64,000 nucleotides of DNA, taken from positions 1-64,000 of the forward strand of contig JAKZHN010000011.1 of the NCBI GenBank assembly GCA_037179335.1. The letters are read 5' to 3'. Positions 1-12,687 of this stretch are shown here, piece after piece (within the stretch, counting starts at the first letter, position 1; every line of letters begins with the position of its first letter). Made by a program: the position numbers and the translations under genes. The DNA comes from Cyclaneusma minus (taxonomy: Eukaryota > Ascomycota > Leotiomycetes > Marthamycetales > Marthamycetaceae). The notes beneath the pieces are model-generated. The model was given only the letters and a program-made list of their open reading frames with translations. It ran no database searches and had not been told where the DNA came from.

Positions 1-121
1 ATTAATATTTATATATTAATATTTATATATTAATATTTATATATTAATATTTATATATTAATATTTATATATTAATATTTATATATTAATATTTATATAT
101 TAATATTTATATATTAATATT
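1..121. repeat. 14-bp AT tandem repeat, about 8.6 copies
   Basis: The unit ATTAATATTTATAT is repeated head to tail without visible divergence from base 1 to about base 121, and probably continues beyond the left edge of the window. It is a simple AT minisatellite within the isochore. Its perfect periodicity contrasts with the degraded surroundings and suggests recent slippage or unequal exchange. Confidence 0.9.
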
Positions 122-3100
122 TTTAATTATATATATAAATTGCGCAGTTTTAATATAATAATTTATTATTATTAAAATATTATTATATATTTTATTTATA
201 TATTATAATTTTAGCAAATTTATAATAAAACTTTATAATAAATATATTTATAATTTATTGGCTAACAGCAAAAACTATAATCAATTATAAAATATATATT
301 AGCGAATTATATTTTGCTAATAAATATAATAATTTTATATATAATTTTATATTTTAATTTTTATATTTGGCTAATAATATTTGCAATAAATTAAAATTAA
401 AATTTATTTTATTTTAAAATAGCATGCTAATCTGCTATTATAATAAATATATGAAAATTTATTATATAATATATTTATTATAATTTTTTTATATATATAA
501 TATATTATTTTTAAATTCCTATTATTCATTTTTATATAATGCAAATTAATTTTGTATTTTTATTATATATTTATTATTTTTTTAATTTTTAAAAATAATT
601 ATAAAGCTTGCTTTAATTATTTTGGCTTTTAAATTTTTTAATACGTATTTTTAATATATTATTTTTAATGCTAAAAAAATATAATTGCAGGTAATTTAAT
701 ATATTAATTTTGTATTTATTAATTTTAGAAAATTAAAAAACTATTAAATATTAATAATATTGCATTAAATTATTTAAATTTTTAAATTGCTTTAAAATTC
801 CTAATATTGCAAATTTAAAAAATATTATATATAATTTGCTAATATTTTATAAAATTAAAATATTGCAATACTAGCTTTTTTATAAATTTATTTTTAATAT
901 ATTAAAAAGCTTTTTGCGCTTTTAAAAGCTATTTAAATAATAATTATTATTATTATTTATATTGCTAATAATCAAATTAATTATAGGCAATATAATTTTA
1001 TTATATTTTAAATTAAATTATTTATAAAACTTGGCTTGTTTTAAAAACAATTGCAATCTTATATATATAATTAATATAGGCTATTTTCAAATAGCGCATA
1101 TTTTTTAGCTATATATATATATTGTTTATTATTATTATAAAATTTAAAAATAAACCTTGATTTATTTTAAATTTGTATTTGCTTTTTTTTATAAAAGAAA
1201 TGCTTTTATAGTTCTTTAAATATAGCTTTTATATATTTATTATATTTATTGGAATTTTTCAAATAAATTAAAATATTATTATAATAAATTATTATAACAA
1301 TATTAAAAAAAATGCTATATTTATATAAATTTAAAATATAGCTAATATATTTTCTAATTTAAATAATATTATTAAATATTTAAAATGGCTATATTTTATA
1401 TAAAATGCTATTATTTATTTAGTTTTTATTTATTTATAGAATTTATAATATGCATTTTTAAAATCCAATTTTAAAATCCAATTTAATAAAACTTTTTATG
1501 TTTTTTATTTAATCAAAAAAAAATTAATTTTTTAAAAAAATAGCAATTTTTAATAATAATATTATTTAATTTTTCATAATTAATATATAAACGCAAGCCA
1601 TTTTTTTAATATAAATAATATAAAAGCTTTTATTGGGCCTTTTAATTTACAAATTCATTTTTTTGCTAATGCATTATTAATTGTTTTTTAATATATTTAC
1701 CTGCTTTTTAAATAGCTTATACATAAATAAATAATAGAAATTTATTTTGGTTTTTATAATATAATTCCAATTAAAATATATAAATAATATACTAATTTCT
1801 TTGGTATTGAAAATATTATTAAAATAGCTTAATTTCCTTAAGTTTTTATATTTTAATTTTTAATTTTAATTTTGCCGTATATTGTTTTATAAATATTTTT
1901 AATATTTGGCAATTTATAGCTTTAAAAATATATTGGAATTTTATTTTATTTTGCTAAAACTCTAATATTTTGCCCAATATATATATAATAAATTTTTTAT
2001 TTAAATTTGCGATATCTTTTATAAAAAAAAGCTTTTTATTTATCTTGCTAAATATTTTCTTAAGTTTTTTTATTTTTTTTTTAAGTTTTTTAAGTTTTTT
2101 AAGTTTTTGAATTCGTTTTGAATAATAATTTTATATTTAATTTGGCATTTATAAATAAAATTGATTTTAATTTAATTATAATATTTATTGCCTGCTTATT
2201 TAAATTAAAATATATTTAAAAGCAAATTGTATAAATATGCAAATATTTTATATATTTTACCGCTTTGATTTTTGATATTGCTTTTATTATTAGGAATTTT
2301 AATAAAACTTTTATAGCATTATTTGATTGTTATTTTATTTTTATTAAAAAAGCAAATTTATAAATATTAGATATATATACCAATTTCTTTTTTTGCAAAT
2401 ATTAATAATATAAAATTCTTATTTAATTTATTATTGATAAAAATAAAAATAGAAATTATATTCCAAATATTAATCGCAATTAAGCAATTAATTATTATAT
2501 ATTTTTGCCCTATATGAAAATTATTAAATTAGGCAATTATTAGCATTTTTTTTAAATTATTATATTTATATTTATAATTTACGAAATTAAAGATTTTATT
2601 TGCAGCTGTTGCAAATATATATATATATATAATTATAATTAAAGCTATTTCTATATAATTGGTCTTTGTTTTCTTTATAGCCGCGAAAGCCATTACTATT
2701 TAGAATATATATTTTATTACCGAATTATTTATATTTGCAAATTCTATATTTAAATTTTTAGCATTTTTTTTATATAAATGCAATTAAATAAGCTATAATT
2801 ATTAAAATTTCAATTAAAATATAAAAAAAGCCAATATTATTTTAGCCGCGCTATTGGTTTTTATTTTAATAATAGCCGTTTTTTGCTTTTGCAATTGGAT
2901 TAATATTAAATTGCTATATTATTATTTAAAATATTATATGGATTTTATAATTTATTATAATTATTATAATGCTTTTTTAAAATATTTATATTAAATTTGT
3001 TTTAAATTTTAAATTTTAAATTAAGCTTATTTTTGCATTTAATATTTTTAGCCGTATTAAATATATATTATATATTAATTCATAATTAATTGCTTTATTA

Positions 3101-6100
3101 AAAGAAAATCCTATTTAATATTACTATAAAATTTAAAAATAAATTGATTGTTAAAAAAATATAAAAAATATATTTTCTATATAAAAAGCAAAATATCTAT
3201 ATTGCAATAGATCTTTTTTTTTTTTTTTTTTTAGCAAATTAGATTAATATATACAATATATTTTATTATTTTATATTCAATTTTTATAATTTTTTTATAA
3301 TTTATTTATAATTTATTTAATAATATTGCTATATAATATATATGCGATTTTTAAGCGCAATTGTGGGGCAATAAATATATTTTGTTTTTGAAAAAAATTA
3401 AAATAATATATTAAAATAATTTTATAAATAATTAAATAATTTATAATATTTATATATATTGCATATATACTATAGCTTAATATTTAATATATGGAAAATT
3501 TTAAATATGCAAAATCTTTTGGCAATTAATTATTTATTATTGGAATTTAAATTAAACAAATTGCGTTTGCAAATAAAAATTGCGATTTTGGCTTATAATT
3601 TCGCAATTTTTTTTTAGGTTTTAAGCTTTTAAATAATTTCATAAATAGCTGCAAAATTATTTAAATTTGAATTGGCTTTGCTTTAAATTGAATTTAAAGC
3701 AAAAGCAAAAGCGGGAATTTAATTAATTTTGCTTTCGCGCAGCGTGCCCGTATTTTTAGCTAAACCGCTTTGATTTTTAATTGAACTGCTTTGGCCTTTG
3801 GCTAAAGCTTGTTTATTTAATTGAAAAAGGCTATTGAATAATTTCCAATTTAAAGCAAAAAGATTTTTAAATTATTTTTAATTATTAATATTAGTAGCGC
3901 TTTTATTAATATTATTAATAAATATATTATTATTTTTATTAAATGCGATTTTTTAATTTAATATATAAATTTTATTAGCATTGCTCCCAATTTGTTTTTT
4001 AAAATTAAGCGAAATTAGTTATTAAAATCTTTAATTAAATTTTCGCAAATAAAATTATTACCGAATTTGCAGCTAATAAATTAAATAATTATTATTTTGC
4101 CAAATTATTATTTTTCAAAATAAAAGCGGCTATTTTATTATAATAATTATAAATAAATTAGTAAATAAAAATAGTATATATATATATTAATTAAAAAAAT
4201 TAGCCGCTGCCTTTTTTAAATAAAAATAGTAGCATTTAAATATTATATATTAAAAGCATCGCTTAGCTTTTTTAATAAATAATGCTTATTTTTTACGCAT
4301 CTTTAGCGCATATATTTTATAGGATGCTCGCAGGGCGCCCTTCTCGGCCCCGTGTGATAATTTAAAAGGCGCTTAAAATTCTTAAGCCAAAAAACATTAT
4401 TGCAAGAACTTTAAATAGTATTATTTTACAATAAAAAAACCGCGATAAAAGCCAAGCAAAATAATAAGCCATTAGAGCCCAATCAAACTAATATTTTTAG
4501 CAAATAATTAAGATTTTCAACACAAAAATATTTAATTAATAAAGCATTGGAAGCCTTATTATAATTGCTACGCCTAGCGGAATTTGCTGCAGCGCTGGGG
4601 AAAAAATTAATATTACCGTTTTTATTTTTATTATTATTAAAGCCATTTTTATTAAAAATATAGCAATAAAAAAACATGTTAATTTTACTAGCCTTTTTTA
4701 TCCTGGTTATATATATATATATAATAGAAATTGGCAAAAAGTCTATTTATTTAAATTTTTCAATTGCATTGAAATACAAATTAATTAAAAAAATAAAAAA
4801 CGAATTTTAAAAACTTATTTTTCCTAATTTGGTATTTAAGCAATAGTATTTATTTTTCCTTCTAAATAGCAATGCAAAAAACTAAAATATTTCAATTTTT
4901 CCTTTAGCATTCGCAATATTGGCCTGGCTTATTAGATAAATTAATATAATAATTATATTAAAAATTAATATACCAATACTAATAATAGCACGGTATTAGA
5001 CAATCAATTAAATAAATTTAAAAACCCATAATAAAATTATAATTTTCTATAATAAAAGCCTAATAAAGCTATTTTAATAAGGCATTTTTAATTTAAATAA
5101 TAATGTAAAAATCTTTATTAAATTTGGGGCCATTATGTTAATTTTTATTAGCGCGGCTTTTAAGCCTATTAATAATATAATATATTTTATTTAAATTAAT
5201 TATTAAATATTTTTTTATCCAAATATTAATTTAAAAATAAATAAATCTATTTGCAATATTTTATTTAAATATAGCAACCTATTTAATTGGCAAAAAAATT
5301 AGGCTATTAATTGCTATAAAAATTGCAGTTTTTAAATAAAAGCCTTTATTAATAAGCTTTTGGATAGTATTATTAAATTCCTGATATTTTTTAAATATAT
5401 TAATATTTAAAAAACAGCCAAATATAGCAGGCAATATAATATTGGTTAAAGCCATTATATTGGCTAGCAAAGGGAAATCTGGTTAAAAAATAATATTGCC
5501 TATGCCTTGGGCTGCAATGCTGGGGATAAAAAAATAATAATAAGGATAAAATTGAAAAAGTATAAAAATTAGGGAATTATAGGGTTTTAAAAATGCATTA
5601 ATATTAAAGGCCCCGTTATATGCTTATTATTTATAAAAACAAATTAGCAAATAAATAAATAGTATAATATATTCAGCAATAATATTTTTATTAGCAATAT
5701 TTAAATAATTTATAAAATCTATTTTCAATAAACTTTTCCAACCGCAATTTTTATTATACCGCGCCAAAACAAATTTCCAAAACTATTAAATTGCGCCGTT
5801 TTTTATTTAATTAATTATAATAGAATTGAAAAAACTAAATGCGTTATTATAAATTTTATATAAAATACCAAATAATTTAAATTTTTAATATTAATAAATT
5901 TAAATATAATAGTTTTTTAAAAATTAAAAATAAATTTTAAATTTGGCTTTACCCAATTAAGTATTAATTTCGCCTTGGCTTTAAAGCTAATATTAAAATA
6001 GTAATATAAAATGGCTGCCAAAAAAAACTATTTGCCAAAATATGGAATTGGACTTAAAATTTTAAATAAAACCAATTAATTAAGCGCTGCCAAAAAAAAG

Positions 6101-6682
6101 CGAGAAATTCCAGCTCTTTATTTTTAATAATAATGCAAAATCAATTGCCAATTAGCAATTTGCAGAGTTTTCAATTTTAGATTTTGCTATTAATTAATTA
6201 AAGGCTTAGATTGGACCAAAACCCTTGCGTTTATATATAAAATCTTATTTTAAAGTAAAATTTTATAGGCAATTGCAATTTTATTTTTATTTAAATATCC
6301 CAATTACAATTTAATTTAATAGCCAATTATTTAAAAATTGCTAAAACCGCATAAATATATTGGCTGGTTAAATAGTATTAAACGGAGTAATTAATTCGCC
6401 GTATTATAATTTAAAATAGTATAATATATAACAAAATTAAAAATTTATAAATATAAGCTAAATTCCCTTATTATCGCGTATTTTTCTTCCAAAAAACTCG
6501 GAAATTGGCCGTAAACCTTACCCAAAAATCAAAAATTCGATTTTAAGCGGAAACATAATTAATTGTTTTAAAATATATAATAATAAAGAAATTTAATTTC
6601 TAATATTTTAATTTTATTATAGCAATAGTTTTATTTAATTATGTTTTTTTATATAAATTTCAATATTTGAATAAAATTTCAA

Positions 6683-6772
6683 GCAATTGTAAAACTTTAC
6701 ACAATTACAAAATTTTACACTATCGCAAAATTTTACACAATTGCAAAATTTTACACAATTGCAAAATTTTAT
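6683..6772. repeat. 18-bp tandem repeat, five copies
   Basis: Five head-to-tail units of 18 bp occupy 6683-6700, 6701-6718, 6719-6736, 6737-6754 and 6755-6772. The consensus is ACAATTGCAAAATTTTAC, with one to four differences between units. It lies in the AT isochore and has no coding potential. Confidence 0.85.
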
Positions 6773-8130
6773 ATAATTACTATTTACTTTTAAATTTAGC
6801 AATTATATATTTATTAACTATATATATATAAGTTTTTTTAAATACCAATTATATATTCAATATTTAAAGGGGCTAATTTATTTTAAAATTTGCAAATTTA
6901 TAAATCGAATATATAATTAAAAATTAAAAATTAAAGCACAAGCACAATTATGCCCCGCATAGCCCAATTAATTACTATAGGACTAAAAAATAAAAAACCA
7001 AATATAAAAAACTATGCGCTTTATTATATAACACTTTTATAAATAAATTAAAAATTAGAAATTAAAAATTAAATTGCGCCCAATTCTTTTACTTATTTAA
7101 ATTATCGTAATTTAAATTATCGTAATTTATAATAAATAAAATAATGCTTAAATTAAAACTATATCGCTATATTTTAATAATCGGATATTTAAATACTAGC
7201 TGCCAATTAAAATAATGCTATATGAAATGCTTTTATATATATATATATATTTATATAGCATTTATTTTAATATTTTTTATATTTTTTATTGCTAATTAAA
7301 GCATAGCAAAAAAATTCCAAAATTAAAATATAATTATTTTCAAAAACAATGAAATTTTGAAATTTTTTAAAAATTATAGCGTTAAAAACCGCTATTTTCC
7401 AGAATTTTCCAGAATTTTTTAGCATTCTTATTATTATATTGCTATAATGCAATAAAATTAATTATTTAAATTGCTATTTTAATGCAATTAATTTAAAAAA
7501 TCATTTTTTGAAAATTAGAATTCAATTATTTTTAAAAATAATAGAATTTTAATAAAATTAAAATTACAATTTGGATTAATGCTTTCCAGAGCTTTTAGCG
7601 CCTTTAGCGCTTTAATATCACTTTAGTATTTTTAATTTTTTATATTCACGCAGCTTTTATATTAATTATTTAAAAGCTTTTTATTGCTAATTAAAACCCA
7701 ATAAAAAAAATCCGAAATCAAAATTAAACTATTTTCAAAACTGGTAGAAATGCAATTGATTTAAAATTCGGGGGGTATAGTAATCCCAAAAATTTTAATT
7801 TATAATTTGTTTATATTTGTCTCGGATAAACGCTGCTATATTTTTATAAGTTTTAAACCTTTTTTTATTTTGGCTAATTTAAACAAGACTTTATATATAT
7901 ATATATTTATAAAAAAAAACCTTATTTAAAGCATTTTTAATTAATAAAAACAACAACTTTTATATTCCCTTTATATTCCGGGCTCTTAAAATTCCATATT
8001 TTAAAAATTAATATAAACTCACGCTAGTAATAAATTATATAAAATTTTATTTTTCTTTCGTAGAATAAACAATTCTTTTTTCAAATCCTTTTTCAAATTT
8101 AAATTATATATATTATTAAGGGAAATAGAA

Positions 8131-9231
8131 TAGCTCAAAACTTAGAGGGTGCGGTAGTCTTTTTTTTTGGTCGGGGGGTACCGGAGGGTTTTGCCGTTAG
8201 TAATTAGACAGATCGCCAAAGGTTGGTGTCAGGAAGTCCGACGAACAAGGAAATCTCAACCAATTGAAAAGAAACGACCTTCTTAGTGTGGGGGAATCTA
8301 GGTGGCAAAAACTAAATTTTAGTTTAAAACTTTTAGTTTATCTAAACTATGGGACTCGTAGATTCTTAGATTATCTTTAGTTAAACTTAAGTTTTGGGGG
8401 GGGGTAGGAAATGGCTAATAATAGGGTGTTAAAATATATTTAAAGAGAGTTTTCTATGCATTTTAATTTGGAATTTAAAGCCGAAATTGAAATACATTAT
8501 AAAACCTAAGCTAAAAGTATTCCTATATCTATTTTATATATAAATATCCCTGTTTCCAAGGTCCGAAAACCTCGGGTCAGTCGTCGGCACTCGTTGGGGA
8601 AAAGTCGGATTTAAATTACATTAGGCATTTATTATTTTTGGCTGGGGGCACGTGATTAATGCCTGAAACTAAAACTACGTAGATTAACTAGGAATTAAAC
8701 TATTTTTTTTAGTTCCTTAGATTTTAAATTCCCCCACGCTGGACCTTCTGACAGCCGACTACTGCCACACATTGAACTCAAAGGGGGCAGACTTTTATCG
8801 TTCCACTGTACAAGCACATCATAAAGCGTCCAGATTTCGGATCGAAATGCATCTTGATTGTTTCGTAGCAAAACAGAACCCAGAAAAGGTACAACGCCCT
8901 CAATCGCCATCCCTCCGCTACCTAGATAGAGCGAGGACCAATGCTACAATGCAGACCCATCGAAGTCCGCAAAAAAGCTTAAAGAAAGCCGCTAGTTGCT
9001 GCTCATTGTTCCGTGATAGAAACGATGCAAAAGGCCAGCACGGTGTGAAAATGCAACGCCACGTAGCAATGATGCACAGTTGCAATCCCCCCAGACCAAC
9101 TCCCGAAAGAAGACGCCCAAGCTAAGGCCAAAGCAACCATATGCAGCTTTCACCATGGGGGCTCCCATATGTAATTCCCTCCACATCCCGCACAAGCTCA
9201 CCGTTCTTCCCCTCACCAGCACCACCACACC
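8131..9231. other. Isochore boundary and downstream region of KDM1
   Basis: Base composition rises from extremely AT-rich to ordinary within a few tens of bases near 8.13-8.16 kb, beginning with a GC-richer stretch at about 8148. From 8.3 to 8.7 kb the sequence is mixed, with several runs built from AGTTTA/TAAACT. From 8.75 to 9.23 kb composition is normal, but the short open frames on both strands show no recognisable product. The KDM1 stop codon is at 9232 and its 3' UTR must lie here. Confidence 0.6.
8286..8739. mobile_element. Possible small non-autonomous element with inverted ends
   Basis: The left end at 8286-8300 reads GTGTGGGGGAATCTA. The right end at 8725-8739, read on the minus strand, begins GCGTGGGGGAATTTA. 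Bases just outside (GACCTTCTTA on the left, CAGAAGGTCCA on the right in reverse complement) are also partly related. The 454-bp interior is AT-rich, with repeated AGTTTA/TAAACT motifs, and encodes nothing. It looks like a miniature inverted-repeat element, but no target-site duplication is clear and only one copy is in the window. Confidence 0.35.
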
Positions 9232-12200
9232 TCAAAAATCAACGTCGCTACCCGAATCCTCCGCATACGTCCCACTCTCACTCTTCATCTTCGCCCTCCT
9301 ATCCCTACTCCACCCCTCCTCCACCACCGGCCTCGGATGCTCCAGCTCATAAACCCTCCTCACCTCCAACGCATCCCGATCCCACTTCGCCGCCCCCTCA
9401 TTATAAGCCTTCACCTTCGCCGCATACTCCCTCTTCTGCTCCTCCGCCTTCTCCAAATACGGCTTCTTGATCTCCTGAGGCGCCTCCTTCCACATCTTCG
9501 CCAGACAAATCCTGACCTCGTTCGGCACCGGCTTTCCCTTCCCAGGTCTGCGTCCTTCTTCGCAATTCTTGCGTGCAGTCTCGAAATAATTTTTCGAATA
9601 GAGGATGTAAGGGTTGGCAGACATTTTTGCGGGCTTCCAGGGGCGGTCACCGAGTTGCTTGTAGATGGTGTCCCAGACGGCGATTTCGTGTGCTTCGAGA
9701 CGAGCGAGTTCGGGGTCTTTGGGCGGTTCTTGGGAGAGGTCGGCGGCGGAGGCTTTGCGTTTTAGCTTGTTGGAAGAAGAGGTGTCCCGCGTGACGACGA
9801 GGGGAGTGGGGATGGTGATGGGTCCGATGAGGGACTCGAGAACTTCGGAGGCGGCGCGGATACCGGAGATGTAAGCGCCGTGCACAGTGGCAGGATGAGT
9901 ACCACATGTGTGCTCGCCGGCGAAGAAGAGATTATTGATGGGCTTGGCCATGACTTCGTAGTCGTCGGGCTGGAAGGAGGGGGACGTGTAGGAATAGCTG
10001 CCGCGAGCGAACTTGTCTTGGCCCCAGCGGGTGATGACTGCTTCAGTTGGGTGAGGAACAGAGGGACCGAAGACGCTCCGGAGGACTGAGAGTGCTTCGG
10101 AGATTAGACTCTCATTACTGGTTGTTTCGGTATCGAAGGCGGCATCTCCGGCCATCAAGGCAAGCAAACATGGCACACCGCTAGTCTTTGTGCAGTTGAA
10201 CCATTGGAAGAATCGACCACGTCGCTGGGTATAGTCCTTTTGGTCTAGACTGAATCCATTTGAGGGATCACGCAGGACTCCAAAAATGTCTCGACTTTGG
10301 TCCCAGAAAGGCTTGTCAAAGACCATGATTACTTTGTTGAGGATGCCGAAACCCAGGCGATCGATGGCACCCATCTTCCAGTCTGGTAATGCAGGCTCGA
10401 ATTTGACAGTCTGGGCTTTGAGAACTCCTAGAGGAATCGTTGATACAATGTAGTCCGCTTCTATGACTGATCCATCTTCGAATTCGATCTTAGAAGGTCG
10501 CGGGCTGTCGGACGGAGAACCGTACTTAATACTCTTGACGATTTTGTTCTTGCGGACATCAAGTGGGTGCGGACAATGCAATAGACCTCTGGGTACTTGC
10601 TGATAACCTCCCTTGATCATGGTATGCTTGCCTTCCCATTCGTTGCCGGCATCCAAGTCCCAACCGCCAAGGCTCAGCTCTCTATGGTTGACTGCATTGC
10701 TGTACTCTAGGTTTGCGATATGCCAATTGATGAGTCGAAGATCTTGGGGAGCAAGATCCACTACCTCACGGTATTGATGAATAGCGTCGTCCATGACAGA
10801 GCCCAGAGTCGCTCCATCCGTCTCGACAGCTTTCTTAAGGTCGATATCATGCCCGATTTCTATACCAGGCTTGAGATCCCAGCCCATCAGCTTCGCTTTG
10901 AAAGCAGCTCGATGGACCGCCGTGGTTCCTGGTTCGAGATGTGCCCTGCCAGTCAATCGGTCTGATGATACAGGCACCAAGTCGGGATTTTCTGCAGTGG
11001 CAGGGTCGGCCTGCGGAACGCTTGCAAGGGCACTCTGCGCTAATAGTTCAGTCTCAGCAATGGTCTTGCTGCCTTCCTGAGAAACATCACGGCACGCATC
11101 AACAAGATCCTTGTCTCCCTCTAACGTCGGAGGCTGAGGCACCTTGAACTTGTAGTCGCTGACTCTTTCGAGAACATCGTTATATAGCTTCTCCATAAGC
11201 TGGTCTCTCTCTTGGTCCACCGGCTTTCCGTCAATGTCATAAAGAGTAGTCGCTGGTCTTAGTGCATGGTATGGTAAAGCAAGTTGTCCTCGAACAATGA
11301 TATTCAACGGGTTGCCACGGTCAAATCCGGTGATGATCATTCCACCCATCTCAGCAGTAGTCCGACTTCCGCTACTCAGCTTCGAGCCAAGCATAGCTTT
11401 CGTGTTGAATCCGCGAGAGCACACTCGTCCGCCGACACGGTCTCTTCCTTCTAGCACGACAACTTTCGGCATGAGCTCTCCTTTCAGACTGAGTTCGCTC
11501 TCGAACTGTGCAAGAAGTCCTTCGAGCTGTCTTGCACATCCCAGACCAGCCATTCCGGCACCAATCACAGCGATGGTCTTCCTCTTTCGTTTAGTGCCGT
11601 GGTATTTTGGGGCTGATGTCCGGACCTCAGGCTTCTCCACGCAGCCATAGTTGATGTAGCCTTTTCGGACCAACCACTCGAAACAAAGGGCGGCGACGTC
11701 AAACCAACGGACATCTCGTGCAATGCCAATTGCCTCGTCCTTCTGCACTCCAATCATCGGATTCCTTGTCCATAATCTTAGAATGCCATTCCGGATGTTG
11801 AGATATGTTGTCACTTGCGCGTGAGTCAGGTGCCCTCGCAACATCTTGTATTCATCCGGATGCAGACTATATGGATTGAGTCTCGATGATTCTGCAGCGG
11901 CTATGCACTGTCGTGCATATTCGAGAGGGTGAATATCTGTTGGGATAGAACCCTTCGGCCGCACATTGTACTTCGGCTTAGCAGGACTCGGAGGTGTGCC
12001 TGGCTGCGAGGGAGCATCTCTGGGTGGGTCGTCCACACCACCGGTCGGAGAAGTCGCCTTACTGGACAGAGAGGACAGAGCAGAAGATACCGCCTCATCA
12101 GATTCTGTCATAGTGGACGAAGTGCGAGAACTGCCACGATTATTGAACTTGATCTTGACTATGCCATTGGTCGTAGGCCGCAGGTGACCGGGTTTGCTAA

Positions 12201-12687
12201 ATGAATGTTTAGTGATGTGCCTCCTTCATGCAAAGCCACAGAACGATATCTATGTGACTTACTTTGTCGGAGTCTGACCACCGCGAGTCGACCTTTCTTT
12301 CTCAGCCCTACGCAGGTTTTCCGGGCCCGAAGCGGAAACTGAGCCCGTGGCTCTCTTTCCAGGACTATCCAGATTTCCAGACTGAAGAGAAAGCGGCGAC
12401 GGAGTGTATGAAGAACTTGAAGCCCCACCCGACAATTGTTCTGATCTTGTGACATCTGTATCGGGTTTCTTGGACTCCTCGAATATCGTCATCTGGGAGT
12501 CGAGTTCCTGAAGACCCATCAAGGTATCCTGACCAAGATCCTCATGCGGCGGTATTTGAGCATCATAGGCCAGAGCCATTTTTTCAGACTCGGGCTCGGG
12601 CTTTGCGAGGGTTTGTGGTGGTATATGTGGACCCGCGGTCTCGACTCGGGAGCTGGAGTTTGCAGGGCTACTCGACACGATGCCCAT
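9232..12687 (-). CDS. KDM1: LSD1-type histone demethylase (SWIRM, FAD amine oxidase, HMG box)
   Basis: Predicted nuclear FAD-dependent lysine-specific histone demethylase. Two exons, 12687-12263 and 12196-9232, give 1129 aa; the GTAAGT..TAG intron joins the short N-terminal exon in frame. Visible domains in order: a Ser/Pro-rich N-terminus; a SWIRM domain at about residues 230-325 (from HPLEYARQ to RKGYINYGC); the FAD Rossmann motif IAVIGAGMAGLGCARQL at about 350; the amine-oxidase core with EMGGMIITG; the C-terminal FAD-binding segment FFAGEHTCGTHPATVHGAY; and an HMG-type box at about 990-1070 (from KPAKMSANPYILYSKNYF). The C-terminal HMG box is the arrangement known from fungal LSD1 proteins such as fission yeast Lsd1/Lsd2. 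The family removes methyl groups from histone H3 lysine and acts in heterochromatin and gene regulation. The neighbour VPS33 lies upstream on the same strand. The start at 12687 is the first ATG of an open exon; the exact start is less sure than the rest. Confidence 0.93.

Larger units (their letters stand above)
1..8130. other. AT-rich isochore, gene-free
   Basis: The whole stretch is overwhelmingly A and T with stop codons in all frames; the few open frames (for example near 4.5, 5.3 and 7.3 kb) encode only Asn/Ile/Lys/Phe-rich chance peptides. No gene, transposase or reverse-transcriptase motif is readable. This is what heavily RIP-mutated transposon remnants look like in Pezizomycotina, but the original elements cannot be recognised. 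Surviving G:C pairs sit mostly in GpC dinucleotides. A few slightly GC-richer specks remain, for example around 3735-3760 and 4318-4375. The composition changes abruptly at about 8.13-8.16 kb. No telomeric TTAGGG array is visible at the left edge, so there is no direct evidence that this is subtelomeric rather than an internal isochore. Confidence 0.85.

Noticed and set aside
4483..5470. Open frames of 63-84 codons in the AT isochore
   Set aside because: Composition is only Asn/Ile/Lys/Phe/Leu with no motif, as expected for A/T-only DNA.
1..8130. Mitochondrial DNA insertion as origin of the AT block
   Set aside because: No mitochondrial gene or tRNA is readable, and the block has no long open frames in any code I could follow.
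9337..9765. Plus-strand open frames across KDM1 and similar antisense frames across other genes
   Set aside because: Shadows of the real coding strand caused by codon bias.
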